Assembly: GCA_045532295.1 (NCBI GenBank)
Contig: JAZSFP010000022.1
Span: forward strand, 1-64,000
Length of the DNA stretch: 64,000 bases
DNA from: UBA10677 sp045532295
Lineage (GTDB): Bacteria; Bacillota; Clostridia; Christensenellales; Pumilibacteraceae
Direction of reading: 5' to 3'
The translations under genes were made by a program, and so were the position numbers. The notes below the pieces were generated by a model. It saw nothing but the letters and a program-made list of their open reading frames with translations, was not told where the DNA came from and searched no databases. Positions 6,790-15,279 of the stretch are shown in pieces; the first letter of the stretch is position 1; each line of letters begins with the position of its first letter.

Positions 6790-8094
6790 TTAGTGGAACT
6801 TAGGCAACCAGTCGCCGTGCGCTTCGATGAGGTCGTCGCAAAGGCTCTTAATCTCGTCAAGCGAGAGTTGGTCGCGAGTATGGGGGTCGAGGTAAGCCGC
6901 CATATAGATATCGTCTTTCTTGTGAGAAACGGCAGCCTGAATCGTCATAAGATGCACGCCGATATGCGTGTTATTGAGGGCAACGAGTTGCGGGGGCAGG
7001 TCGCCAACGAAACAGGGGTTAAGTCCGTTGCGGTCTACCATAATGGGAACTTCAACGCACGCCTCACGGCAGATATTAGTAATAAGCCCGTTGTTAAGTA
7101 CGTTACCGTGGATGCGGAAAGGAATATTCGTTTCGCAAGCCTCGATAATGTTCGAGCCGAACTCGTGAGTACGGTTATGGACGATATCGCCGTTATTGCA
7201 CATTTCCTCGTACTGCTTTTTCCAGCCTTCGATTTGGTTGATACAGCGTCTGATGTACTCGTCGATGGGAATATGAAATCTTTCAATCAGTTCGGGGTAC
7301 TTATCCTTAATAAAGTAGGGGTGGTATTCTGCGGTATGCTCGCTCGACTCGGTGTTGTAGTAGCCAAAGCGTTTCATCATTTCGATACGCACGAGGTCGT
7401 AAGTGGGGGTAAAGCCGGAGTTGAGTTTTTCAAAGATTTTAGGATAGAGGTCGTTGCCGTCCTTGTCTTTGAGTTCGTAAAGCCAAGCCATATGGTTAAT
7501 GCCGGCAATCTTCCAACTTGCCTCGGCAATTTCGGGCATATCCATAACCTTGGAAAGTCCCAAAGTACAGCCCTGAACGGAGTGACAAAGACCAACCGTC
7601 TTTATTCCCGTATAGCGTTGCATATAGCCCGAGAGTATGCTCATAGGGTTAGTGTAGTTAAGAAGGAGCGCGTTAGGGCAAACCTCTTCCATCATATTCG
7701 CGTAGTCTTTAAGAACGGGAATAGTACGGAGCGCGCGGAAGATACCGCCGATACCGAGCGTGTCGGCAATCGTTTGCTTAAGCCCGTATTTCTTGGGGAC
7801 TTCAAAGTCGGTAATGGTGCAAGGGTCGTATCCACCAACCTGAATAGCGTTAACTACGTAGTTCGCGCCACGGAAAGCCTCTTTAGCCTTTTCGTAAAGG
7901 TACTTGTTGATTTTAACTTTGGGGTTATATTTATCGCGAATAGCGGATATTACGACGAAGGACTGTTCAAGACGCTCAGGGTCTATGTCGAGAAGAGCAA
8001 TTTCAAAGTCGCCAAGTTTGTCCGAGAGCATACAGTCGCCCAAAATATTTTTGGCGAAAATGGTACTGCCTGCTCCGATAAAGGTAATTTTCAT
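6790..8094 (-). CDS. Family 4 glycoside hydrolase, probable alpha-galactosidase (MelA type)
   Basis: An NAD- and Mn-dependent glycosidase that cleaves through oxidation at C3 of the sugar. The Rossmann motif FIGAGS is at residues 5-10. NYTNP lies at 146-150. The metal/catalytic motif is GLCHSVQ with Cys170, and GINHMAW supplies the second metal ligand His. The CHS form of this motif is the one typical of GH4 alpha-galactosidases rather than alpha-glucosidases or 6-phospho-glycosidases. The start is placed at 8094 because AGGAGG lies 9 bases upstream; the in-frame ATG at 8118 has no site. It is divergent from an AraC regulator that probably controls it. Substrate (melibiose- or raffinose-like) is inferred. 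Confidence 0.88.
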   Translation of the reverse strand: MKITFIGAGSTIFAKNILGDCMLSDKLGDFEIALLDIDPERLEQSFVVISAIRDKYNPKVKINKYLYEKAKEAFRGANYVVNAIQVGGYDPCTITDFEVPKKYGLKQTIADTLGIGGIFRALRTIPVLKDYANMMEEVCPNALLLNYTNPMSILSGYMQRYTGIKTVGLCHSVQGCTLGLSKVMDMPEIAEASWKIAGINHMAWLYELKDKDGNDLYPKIFEKLNSGFTPTYDLVRIEMMKRFGYYNTESSEHTAEYHPYFIKDKYPELIERFHIPIDEYIRRCINQIEGWKKQYEEMCNNGDIVHNRTHEFGSNIIEACETNIPFRIHGNVLNNGLITNICREACVEVPIMVDRNGLNPCFVGDLPPQLVALNNTHIGVHLMTIQAAVSHKKDDIYMAAYLDPHTRDQLSLDEIKSLCDDLIEAHGDWLPKFH

Positions 8095-8111
8095 TATAAG
8101 TGTTCCTCCTA

Positions 8112-8140
8112 TTGACAAAAATTTAATTATTTGTTATACT
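8112..8140 (+). promoter_or_regulatory. Promoter of the GH4-linked AraC regulator
   Basis: TTGACA (8112-8117), 17 bp, TATACT (8135-8140). On the opposite strand only weak boxes are seen for the GH4 gene, as would fit an activator-dependent promoter. Confidence 0.75.
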
Positions 8141-8168
8141 TACAAAAAACGATAGCGGTGATAAAAAT

Positions 8169-8996
8169 ATGAAGTATGAAAAGTTCTACTGCCCGTTGAC
8201 CTCAAACCTATCGGTTGACTTTGGCGACGGAATAGTGATTAAAGATTTAGGTTACGAGCGTACCTTGCCGAGCCATACTTTCGGTCCGTCTGCGCGCGAT
8301 TATTATCTTATACATATCGTCGTTGGCGGAAGGGGAACTTTTACGCGCGAGGGCAAAACTTATTCTCTTTCAAGCGGAGAGGCGTTTTTAATTCGCCCGT
8401 TTGAAGTAACGCTCTACTCCTCCGATAAGAGCGAGCCGTGGGAGTATTACTGGATGGGCTTTAGCGGAGATAAGGCAAAAGCCTTGATTGATTACGCTTT
8501 TCCAAGCGATAAGTGCGTTGCAAGCGTAGGAAAAGGCACGATTTCCACAATAAATTCGCTATTTTCCACCGTTATGAGCGGAGAAATAGACCAACTCAAA
8601 GTGCGTAGCGCAATTTATAGACTGCTTTCGTCCGTCCGTCGAAGCCTCGTTCAAAGCGACGCGCACGCGCTCGGTATAGTGGAGCAGGCGTTAAATTACT
8701 TTGAAATCAACTATTACCGTTCGCTCTCTATTAGTGAACTTGCGTTTGAGTTAGGCGTAACGAGGGCGTACTTTACCACGCTCTTTACCCAAGAGGTAGG
8801 GGATTCGCCGTACAATTACCTCACCAAACTCCGTATGGAAAAAGCCAAGCAACTGATGAGTAAGGGAGAAAAACTATCCATATCCGAGATTGCGTACTCG
8901 GTAGGGTTTACCTCGCTTGAGCGGTTTAGTGAAATGTTTAAAAAGCACGAAGGGGTAAGTCCCAAGGCTTATCAGCGTTCCATATATAAAGTATAG
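8169..8996 (+). CDS. AraC-family transcriptional regulator next to the GH4 gene
   Basis: A 275-residue regulator with a cupin-like sugar-sensing N-terminal domain (HIVVGGRGTF, about 50-60; LIRPFEVTLY, about 76-85). Two helix-turn-helix motifs make up the C-terminal 100 residues (SISELAFELGV at about 184-194 and SISEIAYSVGF at about 236-246, ending in GVSPKAYQ). It is transcribed divergently from the GH4 alpha-galactosidase, the usual layout of MsmR/RafR-type local activators. Its ligand is probably the sugar released by that enzyme, an inference from position. The Shine-Dalgarno is weak (GCGGTGA). Confidence 0.87.
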   Translation: MKYEKFYCPLTSNLSVDFGDGIVIKDLGYERTLPSHTFGPSARDYYLIHIVVGGRGTFTREGKTYSLSSGEAFLIRPFEVTLYSSDKSEPWEYYWMGFSGDKAKALIDYAFPSDKCVASVGKGTISTINSLFSTVMSGEIDQLKVRSAIYRLLSSVRRSLVQSDAHALGIVEQALNYFEINYYRSLSISELAFELGVTRAYFTTLFTQEVGDSPYNYLTKLRMEKAKQLMSKGEKLSISEIAYSVGFTSLERFSEMFKKHEGVSPKAYQRSIYKV

Positions 8997-9088
8997 CACG
9001 AATTTAAGTTATTTTCAATAAAAATACGGGGTAATTTGTTCTAAAAATTTAATGATTTGTTCTTTTTTTGTAAAGAGGCCTATTTTAA

Positions 9089-9117
9089 TTGAGCAAAACC
9101 ATATTTTATGGTATAAT
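9089..9117 (+). promoter_or_regulatory. thyA-folA promoter
   Basis: TTGAGC (9089-9094), 17 bp, TATAAT (9112-9117). Upstream, the octamer TTTGTTCT occurs twice, about 23 bp apart (near 9037 and 9055), with no assigned role. Confidence 0.7.
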
Positions 9118-9146
9118 AGTATAGATAAAATGAAAGGAGAAGTTTT

Positions 9147-9977
9147 ATGAGTAGAGCGGATAAAATCTTCATTGAAAACCTTAAAGACATTATAGCGAAC
9201 GGTTTTTCGGACGAGAACCTTCCCGTTCGTCCGCATTGGGAGGACGGCACGCCCGCGCATACCACGAAGAAATTCTGTATCGTAAACCGCTATAACCTTG
9301 CCGAAGAATTCCCCATTATCACGGTGAGAAAGACTAACTTTAAGGCGGCTATCGACGAGATTTTGTGGATTTGGCAAAAAAAGAGCAACAATATCCACGA
9401 CCTTAACTCTCATATTTGGGACAGTTGGGCGGACGAGAGCGGTTCAATAGGCAAGGCTTACGGCTACCAACTTGGCGTTAAGCATAAGTATAAAGAGGGC
9501 GAGTTCGACCAAGTAGACAGAGTGCTTTACGACCTTAAACACAATCCTCAGTCGCGCAGAATTATGACTAATATCTACGTTCACGCCGACCTTAACGAGA
9601 TGAACCTTTATCCTTGCGCGTACTCAATGACCTTTAACGTAGTGGGCAATAAACTTAACGCGATTTTAAATCAACGCTCTCAAGATATGCTCACCGCAAA
9701 CAACTGGAACGTAGTTCAGTACGCAACGCTCGTAATTATGCTTGCTACCGTCAGCGGTCTTGAGCCGGGCGAATTCGTTCACGTAATATCCGACGCGCAT
9801 ATCTACGACCGCCATATCCCCATTTGCGAGGAATTGTTCGAAAGAGAACAGTACGACGCGCCTAAACTCGTGATAAAGAGAAAAGTAACCGATTTTTACG
9901 ACTTTAAGGTGGAGGACTTTGAACTCGTTGATTACAAGTACACTCCGCTTGGAAAGAAAATCGAGGTGGCAATATGA
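9147..9977 (+). CDS. thyA: Thymidylate synthase
   Basis: It methylates dUMP to dTMP using 5,10-methylene-tetrahydrofolate and releases dihydrofolate. The catalytic Cys157 is in NLYPCAYSMTF. QRSQD follows at about 176-180. The pocket sequence NNWNVVQYA replaces the GxPFNIxxY of the E. coli enzyme, a variant that I recall from Firmicute ThyA proteins. The C-terminus ends in VAI as is usual for the family. AAAGGAG lies upstream. The stop overlaps the folA start (ATGA). Pairing with folA makes sense because the product dihydrofolate is the substrate of FolA. Confidence 0.94.
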   Translation: MSRADKIFIENLKDIIANGFSDENLPVRPHWEDGTPAHTTKKFCIVNRYNLAEEFPIITVRKTNFKAAIDEILWIWQKKSNNIHDLNSHIWDSWADESGSIGKAYGYQLGVKHKYKEGEFDQVDRVLYDLKHNPQSRRIMTNIYVHADLNEMNLYPCAYSMTFNVVGNKLNAILNQRSQDMLTANNWNVVQYATLVIMLATVSGLEPGEFVHVISDAHIYDRHIPICEELFEREQYDAPKLVIKRKVTDFYDFKVEDFELVDYKYTPLGKKIEVAI

Positions 9978-10483
9978 TAAAAGCAATCGTAGCGGTGGAT
10001 AAAAAATGGGGTATCGGCAAAAAGAACGACCTTCTTTTCCACCTCCCCGAAGATATGAAATTCTTTAGAGCGACCACGCTCAATAAAATAGTAGTAATGG
10101 GCTCTAATACCCTATTGTCTTTCCCCGGCTCTAAACCGCTTAAAAACCGCCAAAACTTCGTGCTTTGGCCGGGCGGAGAGAAGAGAGAGGATTGCACCGT
10201 CGTTCAGAGTTTAGAGGAACTTAAAGCAGTTCTCAAGGACAAAAAGGGCGAAGAAATCTTCGTTATAGGCGGAGCAATGTTCTACCGCACTATGCTCCCG
10301 TACTGCGAAAGCGTGCTCGTAACGAAGGTGGACGCTGACGGCGAGGCGGAAGTTTTCTTTGAAAATCTTGACGCGCTTAAAAACTTTAGATGCGTTAGCG
10401 AGAGCGAAAAGATTGCGAGCGGAGAGTACGAAATTAAATTTACCGAGTATAAAAACGACAGCCCTCTTGATTTTTGGGCGTAA
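9974..10483 (+). CDS. folA: Dihydrofolate reductase
   Basis: It reduces dihydrofolate to tetrahydrofolate with NADPH. Landmarks: AIVAVDKKWGIGKKNDLLFHLPEDM, in which the acidic substrate-binding residue is the Glu of LPEDM; VVMGSNTL; and FVIGGAMFY, the NADP-binding GG. At 169 residues it is of normal length. It is translated from the ATGA overlap with thyA, so the two are coupled. Confidence 0.94.
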   Translation: MIKAIVAVDKKWGIGKKNDLLFHLPEDMKFFRATTLNKIVVMGSNTLLSFPGSKPLKNRQNFVLWPGGEKREDCTVVQSLEELKAVLKDKKGEEIFVIGGAMFYRTMLPYCESVLVTKVDADGEAEVFFENLDALKNFRCVSESEKIASGEYEIKFTEYKNDSPLDFWA

Positions 10484-10492
10484 GGAGAAATA

Positions 10493-11221
10493 ATGAAAAT
10501 TATAGGCAGAAACGCCGTAACTGAGGCTATTAAATCAGGACAAACCATTGATAGACTTGTTATTGCTCGCGACCTGAAAGATAGCGGAGCGCAAAAGATT
10601 ATCAACGAGGCTAAGGCAAGGGGCATTAAGATTTTCTTTTATAGCAAGGAAGTTCTTGACCGCGAGAGCGAGGGCAAAAAGCACCAGGGCTTTATTGCGG
10701 AAGTAACCGACTTTAAGTATTGCGAACTTGAAGATATTCTCGCTTTAGCGGAAAGTAAAGGCGAAAAACCGCTTATTCTTATTCTTGACGGAGTGGAAGA
10801 CCCCCATAACCTTGGCTCGATTATAAGAGTGGGCGAGTGCGCAGGCGTTCACGGTATCGTTATTCCCCGTCATCGCTCCGTGTCCGTGAACGAAACGGTA
10901 GTTAAAGTTTCGGCAGGCGCGGCGGCGCATATGAAGGTAGCGAAGGTTACTAATATCAACGACGCTATCGACGAACTCAAAGAGAAAGGCGTTTGGGTTT
11001 ACGCGGCGGATATGGACGGAGCAAGCATTTACGATACCCGTCTTGACGGCGCAATCGCGTTCGTAATCGGTGGCGAGGGTAGCGGAGTTAAACGCTTAAC
11101 CAAGAGTAAATGCGACGGTATAGTCGCTCTTCCGATGAAAGGCAAAGTAAATTCGCTTAACGCCTCCGTCGCAGCCGGCATAGTAACCTACGAATACGTT
11201 AGACAAAATTTAAGTAAGTAA
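10493..11221 (+). CDS. rlmB: SPOUT-class RNA 2'-O-methyltransferase, RlmB/TrmH group 3
   Basis: It methylates a ribose 2'-OH, most likely in 23S rRNA. The N-terminal substrate-binding domain (about 1-75) begins IIGRNAVTEAI. The SPOUT knot carries LDGVEDPHNLGSIIR (motif 1, about 98-112), FVIGGEGSGV (motif 2, about 197-206) and LPMKGKVNSLNASVAAGI (motif 3, about 218-235). These are complete and canonical for TrmH/RlmB. The start lies 9 bases after folA with AAGGAG upstream. A terminator closes the thyA-folA-rlmB operon. The exact target nucleotide is not readable from sequence. Confidence 0.88.
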   Translation: MKIIGRNAVTEAIKSGQTIDRLVIARDLKDSGAQKIINEAKARGIKIFFYSKEVLDRESEGKKHQGFIAEVTDFKYCELEDILALAESKGEKPLILILDGVEDPHNLGSIIRVGECAGVHGIVIPRHRSVSVNETVVKVSAGAAAHMKVAKVTNINDAIDELKEKGVWVYAADMDGASIYDTRLDGAIAFVIGGEGSGVKRLTKSKCDGIVALPMKGKVNSLNASVAAGIVTYEYVRQNLSK

Positions 11222-11226
11222 AAATT

Positions 11227-11255
11227 AAAGGTCAACTGAACTGTTGACCTTTTTT
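11227..11255 (+). terminator. Terminator of the thyA-folA-rlmB operon
   Basis: AAAGGTCAAC and GTTGACCTTT pair around a 6-base loop, followed by T3-T4. Confidence 0.85.
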
Positions 11256-11275
11256 CTATGATTATAATAAAATTC

Positions 11276-11304
11276 TTGACTTTTATAAAATCCTACTGTA
11301 TAAT
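11276..11304 (+). promoter_or_regulatory. Promoter of the secreted protease operon
   Basis: TTGACT (11276-11281), 17 bp, TATAAT (11299-11304). The leader to the start codon is about 70 bases and A+T-rich. Confidence 0.75.
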
Positions 11305-11381
11305 TTTAAAAATTATTATCGAGGAACAAATAATTAGAGTTGAAGATAATAGTTAAAATTTAATATATTAAGGAGGCAGTT

Positions 11382-12983
11382 ATGAAAAAAGCAGTATCAA
11401 TTTTGTTGGCATTAGTAGTATTGACGGCATCATTTTTGGCATTTAGTGGAATAAATACCCCCTTGTATAAGGATTATATTGTTGCGACAAAAATGTTTGC
11501 TGATGATGAAAAGGTTGCAAAAACAGCGTATGCGGTTAAAGGTCTTGATGAAACTGAAGAATTTGTGGTAGTTGAGTTTGTGGATAGTGGTTATGCTGTT
11601 TATTTGAAAGAAGATATGACGCTGTTGGAATACGCCCCATTTGCACAATCACCGTTTAATCAATCGAATTCGTACTATGCGGGTCCTACGCAGTATTTTG
11701 AAAAAGAGGGAAATGTATTTATCAATAAATTTACAGATGAAGAAGTTTCAATTACAGAGGCGCAAACCGTGGCGCAATCGATTCGAAATAATTTTATTGT
11801 TGAAAATGATATGGTTGAGGAAAAAGAAACCCATAAAGAATTTAGAATAAATGATGGTAGTGCACCTAATGGAGAGATATTAAATAATAATTACGAAGGG
11901 GTATATATAGATAATGCATGGTATTTTGTAAGAAACCCGAGTCATGGTTACGCAGGTCTTATGAATAGACCATTAATTGATGATGATGTTATAGATTATA
12001 ATCCGGAAGGGATAGGGGTGTGTACAACGGTTGCAACTCAATTATTATTGACATATAATAATTATTTTACAGATAGAAGGATTATTCCAAGACAGGATAG
12101 TAATTCTAATGACAATGAGTGGCTATATTATGATTATGGTGATATATCGCAAAGAAGGAATAATTTTTTTAGTTTAGGTTCAAGATATCGCTTTTTTAAC
12201 AAATTATTGGAGTATTTTAACGGTCAAACATTTTACGATGCAAGCGATGCTATTTATATATATTTAGAGAATTTTGCACCTGAGATAAAGGATACAATAA
12301 CTGTATCTTGTGCAATGAGTTCAAATGGAATAAGTAATAATGTTATTAATGAAATAGATAATAACCGTCCGTTATTAATTGGGATGACCGCATTTGCAGA
12401 AAATGTGGATAGTTGGCATGTTGTTGTATGTTATGGATATCGTAATTATGATAAACAGTTCGGGTATATTGTTCACTATGGGCATGGATTTAGCGGGACT
12501 GAACATGTGTGGACAAATGAGAATTGGTATTTTCAGTATTTAACTATGAGTAGTACTCACCAGCATTCATATAACTATATCGGCGGAGAATACCACGAAC
12601 AAATATGTACAGTTTGTGGACAAAATGAGCCAACTGATATGCATAGTTTTACGTACGAGTTTGTGGAATATAATAATATGAAACATATTGCTTATTGCCG
12701 TTGTGGAGAACCGCAAATTATGGTGCATACTTTTGAAGCACGTGGTATTGGTCATCCGACGTATCATGAAAGAGTGTGTACAGGTTGTGGTTATATTATA
12801 ATTGAAGACCATATTGAAAAGCAAAATTTAGGAAGGTGTATTTGGTGTTTAGAATCATTTTCCGCAACGCAAGCGACAGAAGGAGACCTTATTTCTACTG
12901 ACGAAATAGACGAAGAGGGAAAAGAGATTATAAATAGTGAAGAGGACGATACCAAGGAAATAATTCAAAATGGCGTTGAGTAA
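11382..12983 (+). CDS. Secreted papain-like cysteine peptidase (C39/C10-like) with C-terminal CxxC repeats
   Basis: A 533-residue exported protein. It has a signal peptide of about 20 residues (KKAVSILLALVVLTASFLAFSG) and a pro-region with a SpeB-like look to about 200. The peptidase-like core holds Cys214 in EGIGVCTTVATQLLL, His346 in DSWHVVVCYGY, and a Trp/Asn segment near 377-382. The C-terminal 95 residues hold four short zinc-ribbon-like units (CTVCG, CRCG, CTGCG, CIWC) with interspersed His, followed by an acidic tail. The gene is much richer in A+T and in AAT/TTT/AAA codons than its neighbours. It heads an operon with two membrane proteins. Family assignment comes from the Cys/His context and is moderately sure; the substrate is unknown. 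Confidence 0.65.
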   Translation: MKKAVSILLALVVLTASFLAFSGINTPLYKDYIVATKMFADDEKVAKTAYAVKGLDETEEFVVVEFVDSGYAVYLKEDMTLLEYAPFAQSPFNQSNSYYAGPTQYFEKEGNVFINKFTDEEVSITEAQTVAQSIRNNFIVENDMVEEKETHKEFRINDGSAPNGEILNNNYEGVYIDNAWYFVRNPSHGYAGLMNRPLIDDDVIDYNPEGIGVCTTVATQLLLTYNNYFTDRRIIPRQDSNSNDNEWLYYDYGDISQRRNNFFSLGSRYRFFNKLLEYFNGQTFYDASDAIYIYLENFAPEIKDTITVSCAMSSNGISNNVINEIDNNRPLLIGMTAFAENVDSWHVVVCYGYRNYDKQFGYIVHYGHGFSGTEHVWTNENWYFQYLTMSSTHQHSYNYIGGEYHEQICTVCGQNEPTDMHSFTYEFVEYNNMKHIAYCRCGEPQIMVHTFEARGIGHPTYHERVCTGCGYIIIEDHIEKQNLGRCIWCLESFSATQATEGDLISTDEIDEEGKEIINSEEDDTKEIIQNGVE

Positions 12984-13599
12984 TTATTCTAATTTTGCTA
13001 ATATTATTACGGCAAGAAAAAATGAAAGCGATTTAGAGTGGAAAGACTTACATATCGCAAAAAGAATACTTATTATCGTATGTCTTGTTTTGCTGTTGCT
13101 AATAACGGGGGTTTTTGGTAATGTTTTATGGCTAATTTATAATTGTTTGCCGATTGAGGAAATGACGACGGGGGAGCATATTGAAAGAATAACGGCAATA
13201 ATGGAAGAAGAACATACGGACAAAGAAATCGTCGTCGTTCCGCTTAAAAGTTTTTCGGATTATGCAAACGACACGCAAGGGGAAGTAAAATACTATTACG
13301 TTAGAGTGGGCAATTCGATACCAATGGTGTTAAACGAATATCGCAATAGGTATTATTGCTATGGTGGAGCAGGGTTTTCTCTAAACGACGATTTGGTAAA
13401 CGAAGAAATCTATGTGGAAGACTATAACAATTTTCGTTTTTGTGCAATGGAGATAGACGGTCAACTTATAGAAATCAACACCCAACAAGTGTTAAACGTA
13501 CAATTTTGTCGTAATTTTTCCAAAGTTTGCGACAAGTATCGTGAAGAGTTGGCGTACAGAACTTTTATGGGCTACGCCGACTATTATAGTTATGGATAG
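12970..13599 (+). CDS. Single-pass membrane protein of unknown function (protease operon, paralogue 1)
   Basis: I do not recognise this family. It has 209 residues: a short basic cytoplasmic N-terminus, one membrane helix (about 31-54, RILIIVCLVLLLLITGVFGNVLWL) and an extracytoplasmic domain of about 150 residues with several Tyr and three Cys. The start overlaps the end of the protease gene by 14 bases, so the two are probably translationally coupled. It resembles the next gene in length and topology and in short matching stretches (EHIERITAIMEEE against DHLSVVSSIIETK; NNFRFC against GSINFC), suggesting diverged duplicates. A role with the secreted protease is inferred from operon structure only. 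Confidence 0.7.
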   Translation: MALSNYSNFANIITARKNESDLEWKDLHIAKRILIIVCLVLLLLITGVFGNVLWLIYNCLPIEEMTTGEHIERITAIMEEEHTDKEIVVVPLKSFSDYANDTQGEVKYYYVRVGNSIPMVLNEYRNRYYCYGGAGFSLNDDLVNEEIYVEDYNNFRFCAMEIDGQLIEINTQQVLNVQFCRNFSKVCDKYREELAYRTFMGYADYYSYG

Positions 13600-13613
13600 G
13601 GGGCAAGGTAAGT

Positions 13614-14234
13614 ATGAGTAAAACTAATATTTTGTTTAACGGCGTTCCCTCAAAAGCAAGTAAAAAAGGAATATTCAATTTATCGCTTGCCGTTAGAATT
13701 CGTTTAATTGCATTGATATTATTGCCGATGCTAATTCTAACCGTTATTGCAAGCGGAGTGGATTATGAAACGGACGAAAGAAAGGAGTATAGGAGTGTAA
13801 AAGACCACCTTTCCGTCGTTTCATCAATTATTGAAACCAAATTCGACGAGGGAAATCAGCGTGATTTTGAGTTAAGCGTTTTTTCTATCGGCGGAAAACG
13901 ATTAGTAAAATCATTGACGGAAGAGTTTAATAAATTAGTGTTTTTAGCGGAGTTTTCTTCATCGTCAGCGATAATAATATCTTATAACGGCAAATATTAT
14001 TACGACGAAAAATTCTATATACAAGGCGCAAACCCGTTTCAAACATACGAGGTAAATGATGAAGAGAAAACTCTTTTCGTTATGCCCAACGGCTCAATTA
14101 ATTTTTGTAAAACTGTTGATGATGAAGTATATAGTCTAACTAACGGCGAAAAGGTTCAGTACACGGTAATGATGCGTATGATTAACGCCGCGTACGATAA
14201 CTTTCAACGTTTTCAGCCGTTAGAATTAAGTTAA
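13614..14234 (+). CDS. Single-pass membrane protein of unknown function (protease operon, paralogue 2)
   Basis: An unrecognised 206-residue protein with the same plan as the gene before: a basic N-terminus, one membrane helix (about 29-48, IRLIALILLPMLILTVIASG) and an outer domain of about 155 residues. Base composition here is closer to the rest of the window than in the protease gene. The start lies 14 bases after the previous stop with GGGGCAAGG upstream. No terminator separates it from the GH43 gene 42 bases on, but that gene has its own AAAAAGGAG and different composition. Confidence 0.68.
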   Translation: MSKTNILFNGVPSKASKKGIFNLSLAVRIRLIALILLPMLILTVIASGVDYETDERKEYRSVKDHLSVVSSIIETKFDEGNQRDFELSVFSIGGKRLVKSLTEEFNKLVFLAEFSSSSAIIISYNGKYYYDEKFYIQGANPFQTYEVNDEEKTLFVMPNGSINFCKTVDDEVYSLTNGEKVQYTVMMRMINAAYDNFQRFQPLELS

Positions 14235-14276
14235 AAGAATAAATAAGTAGTAGATTATAAAAAAGGAGCAGAGAAA

Positions 14277-15224
14277 ATGAAAGTTTCTAATATGAATATT
14301 CCTTATAATCCCGACCACGCGAAGAAGTTGGAAGGGCTAAAATATGGGAACAAAGACAATAGTAATATTCGTTGCAGAGATCCCTTTATTATGCCTTACG
14401 GCGGTAAATACTACTTTTACCAAGCAGGACCTGACGAAGGCAGAAAGGGTATCGTTTGTTACGTGAGCGACGATCTGCAAAACTGGAGCGATCCCGTGAT
14501 AGTGTTCACGCCTCCTGAAAATTTTCACGGCATAAAGAACTTTTTCTGGGCGCCCGAGTGCCACTATTACAAGGGTAATTTCTATATATTCACTTCCGTA
14601 TTTTCTTCGCGCTTTAATCATCGTACGATATCGGTGTACCGCGCGGACAATCCTCTTGGACCATTTGAAGATATTGCCGACGGCGCAATTTCCCCTCGCG
14701 ACTGGGACGCAATCGACGGCACGCTATATATCGACGGGCAAAACAATCCTTGGCTGGTATTCGTACACGAGTGGACGAGTATGCCCGACCACAACGGCAG
14801 TATGGTAGCGGGAAGACTTAGTGAGGACTTTACCAAGTTGATTAGTGAGCCTATTCATCTTTTTTACGCAAAAGATCCCGTTTGGGCGACGAGTGGCGTA
14901 ACCGACGGACCGTACCTTTATCGCGAGGACGACGGCACGCTTATGATGATTTGGTCGAATTTTAGCGAAAAGGGGTACGTGGTGGCTCAAATGCGTTCGC
15001 AAAGTGGCGAAATTCAAGGACCTTGGGAGCAAGCGCCTTTGTTATATCAAAAGGACCTTTGCCCCGTATTTACCGCCGACGGTGGCCACGGTATGATTTT
15101 TCAAAGGAACGACGGAGTGTTTATGCTTTCTCTTCACTCCCCTCAGCACCTTAAAGAAGGCGAGTTCGAGAAACTTCTTCTCTTAGAAGTAGAGGACGGC
15201 GACGGTTGTATTAAACTTAAATAA
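14277..15224 (+). CDS. Family 43-like glycoside hydrolase (five-bladed beta-propeller)
   Basis: A cytoplasmic 315-residue GH43-type enzyme with no signal peptide. The general-base Asp is Asp35 in RCRDPF. A second Asp (pKa modulator) fits Asp146 in DAIDGTLY. Where most GH43 enzymes have Glu in an EGP motif, this one has VTDGPYLY (Asp209). That TDGP form occurs in a recognisable subgroup, so it is a variant and not obviously a loss. Arabinosidase or xylosidase activity is the family norm, but substrate cannot be fixed here. Shine-Dalgarno AAAAAGGAG is upstream. It is convergent with a GH30 gene and the two share a terminator. Confidence 0.82.
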   Translation: MKVSNMNIPYNPDHAKKLEGLKYGNKDNSNIRCRDPFIMPYGGKYYFYQAGPDEGRKGIVCYVSDDLQNWSDPVIVFTPPENFHGIKNFFWAPECHYYKGNFYIFTSVFSSRFNHRTISVYRADNPLGPFEDIADGAISPRDWDAIDGTLYIDGQNNPWLVFVHEWTSMPDHNGSMVAGRLSEDFTKLISEPIHLFYAKDPVWATSGVTDGPYLYREDDGTLMMIWSNFSEKGYVVAQMRSQSGEIQGPWEQAPLLYQKDLCPVFTADGGHGMIFQRNDGVFMLSLHSPQHLKEGEFEKLLLLEVEDGDGCIKLK

Positions 15225-15225
15225 T

Positions 15226-15260
15226 TAAAAAGCCGAGCGATTTTGTCGTTCGGCTTTTTT
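15226..15260. terminator. Bidirectional terminator between GH43 and GH30 genes
   Basis: AAAAAGCCGAGCGA and TCGTTCGGCTTTTT pair (one G-U) around a 5-base loop, with A and T runs on the two sides. Confidence 0.85.
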
Positions 15261-15279
15261 AGTGATATTTTGATTACGG

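Noticed and set aside
6793..8115. 440-codon open frame on the + strand opposite the GH4 gene
   Set aside because: It mirrors a well-supported GH4 enzyme, has no domain and no ribosome site. Long antisense frames here follow from the GAG/GCG/CGC codon bias.
9037..9063. Direct repeat TTTGTTCT upstream of thyA as an operator
   Set aside because: Two A+T-rich octamers with no symmetry; likely chance in A+T-rich intergenic DNA.
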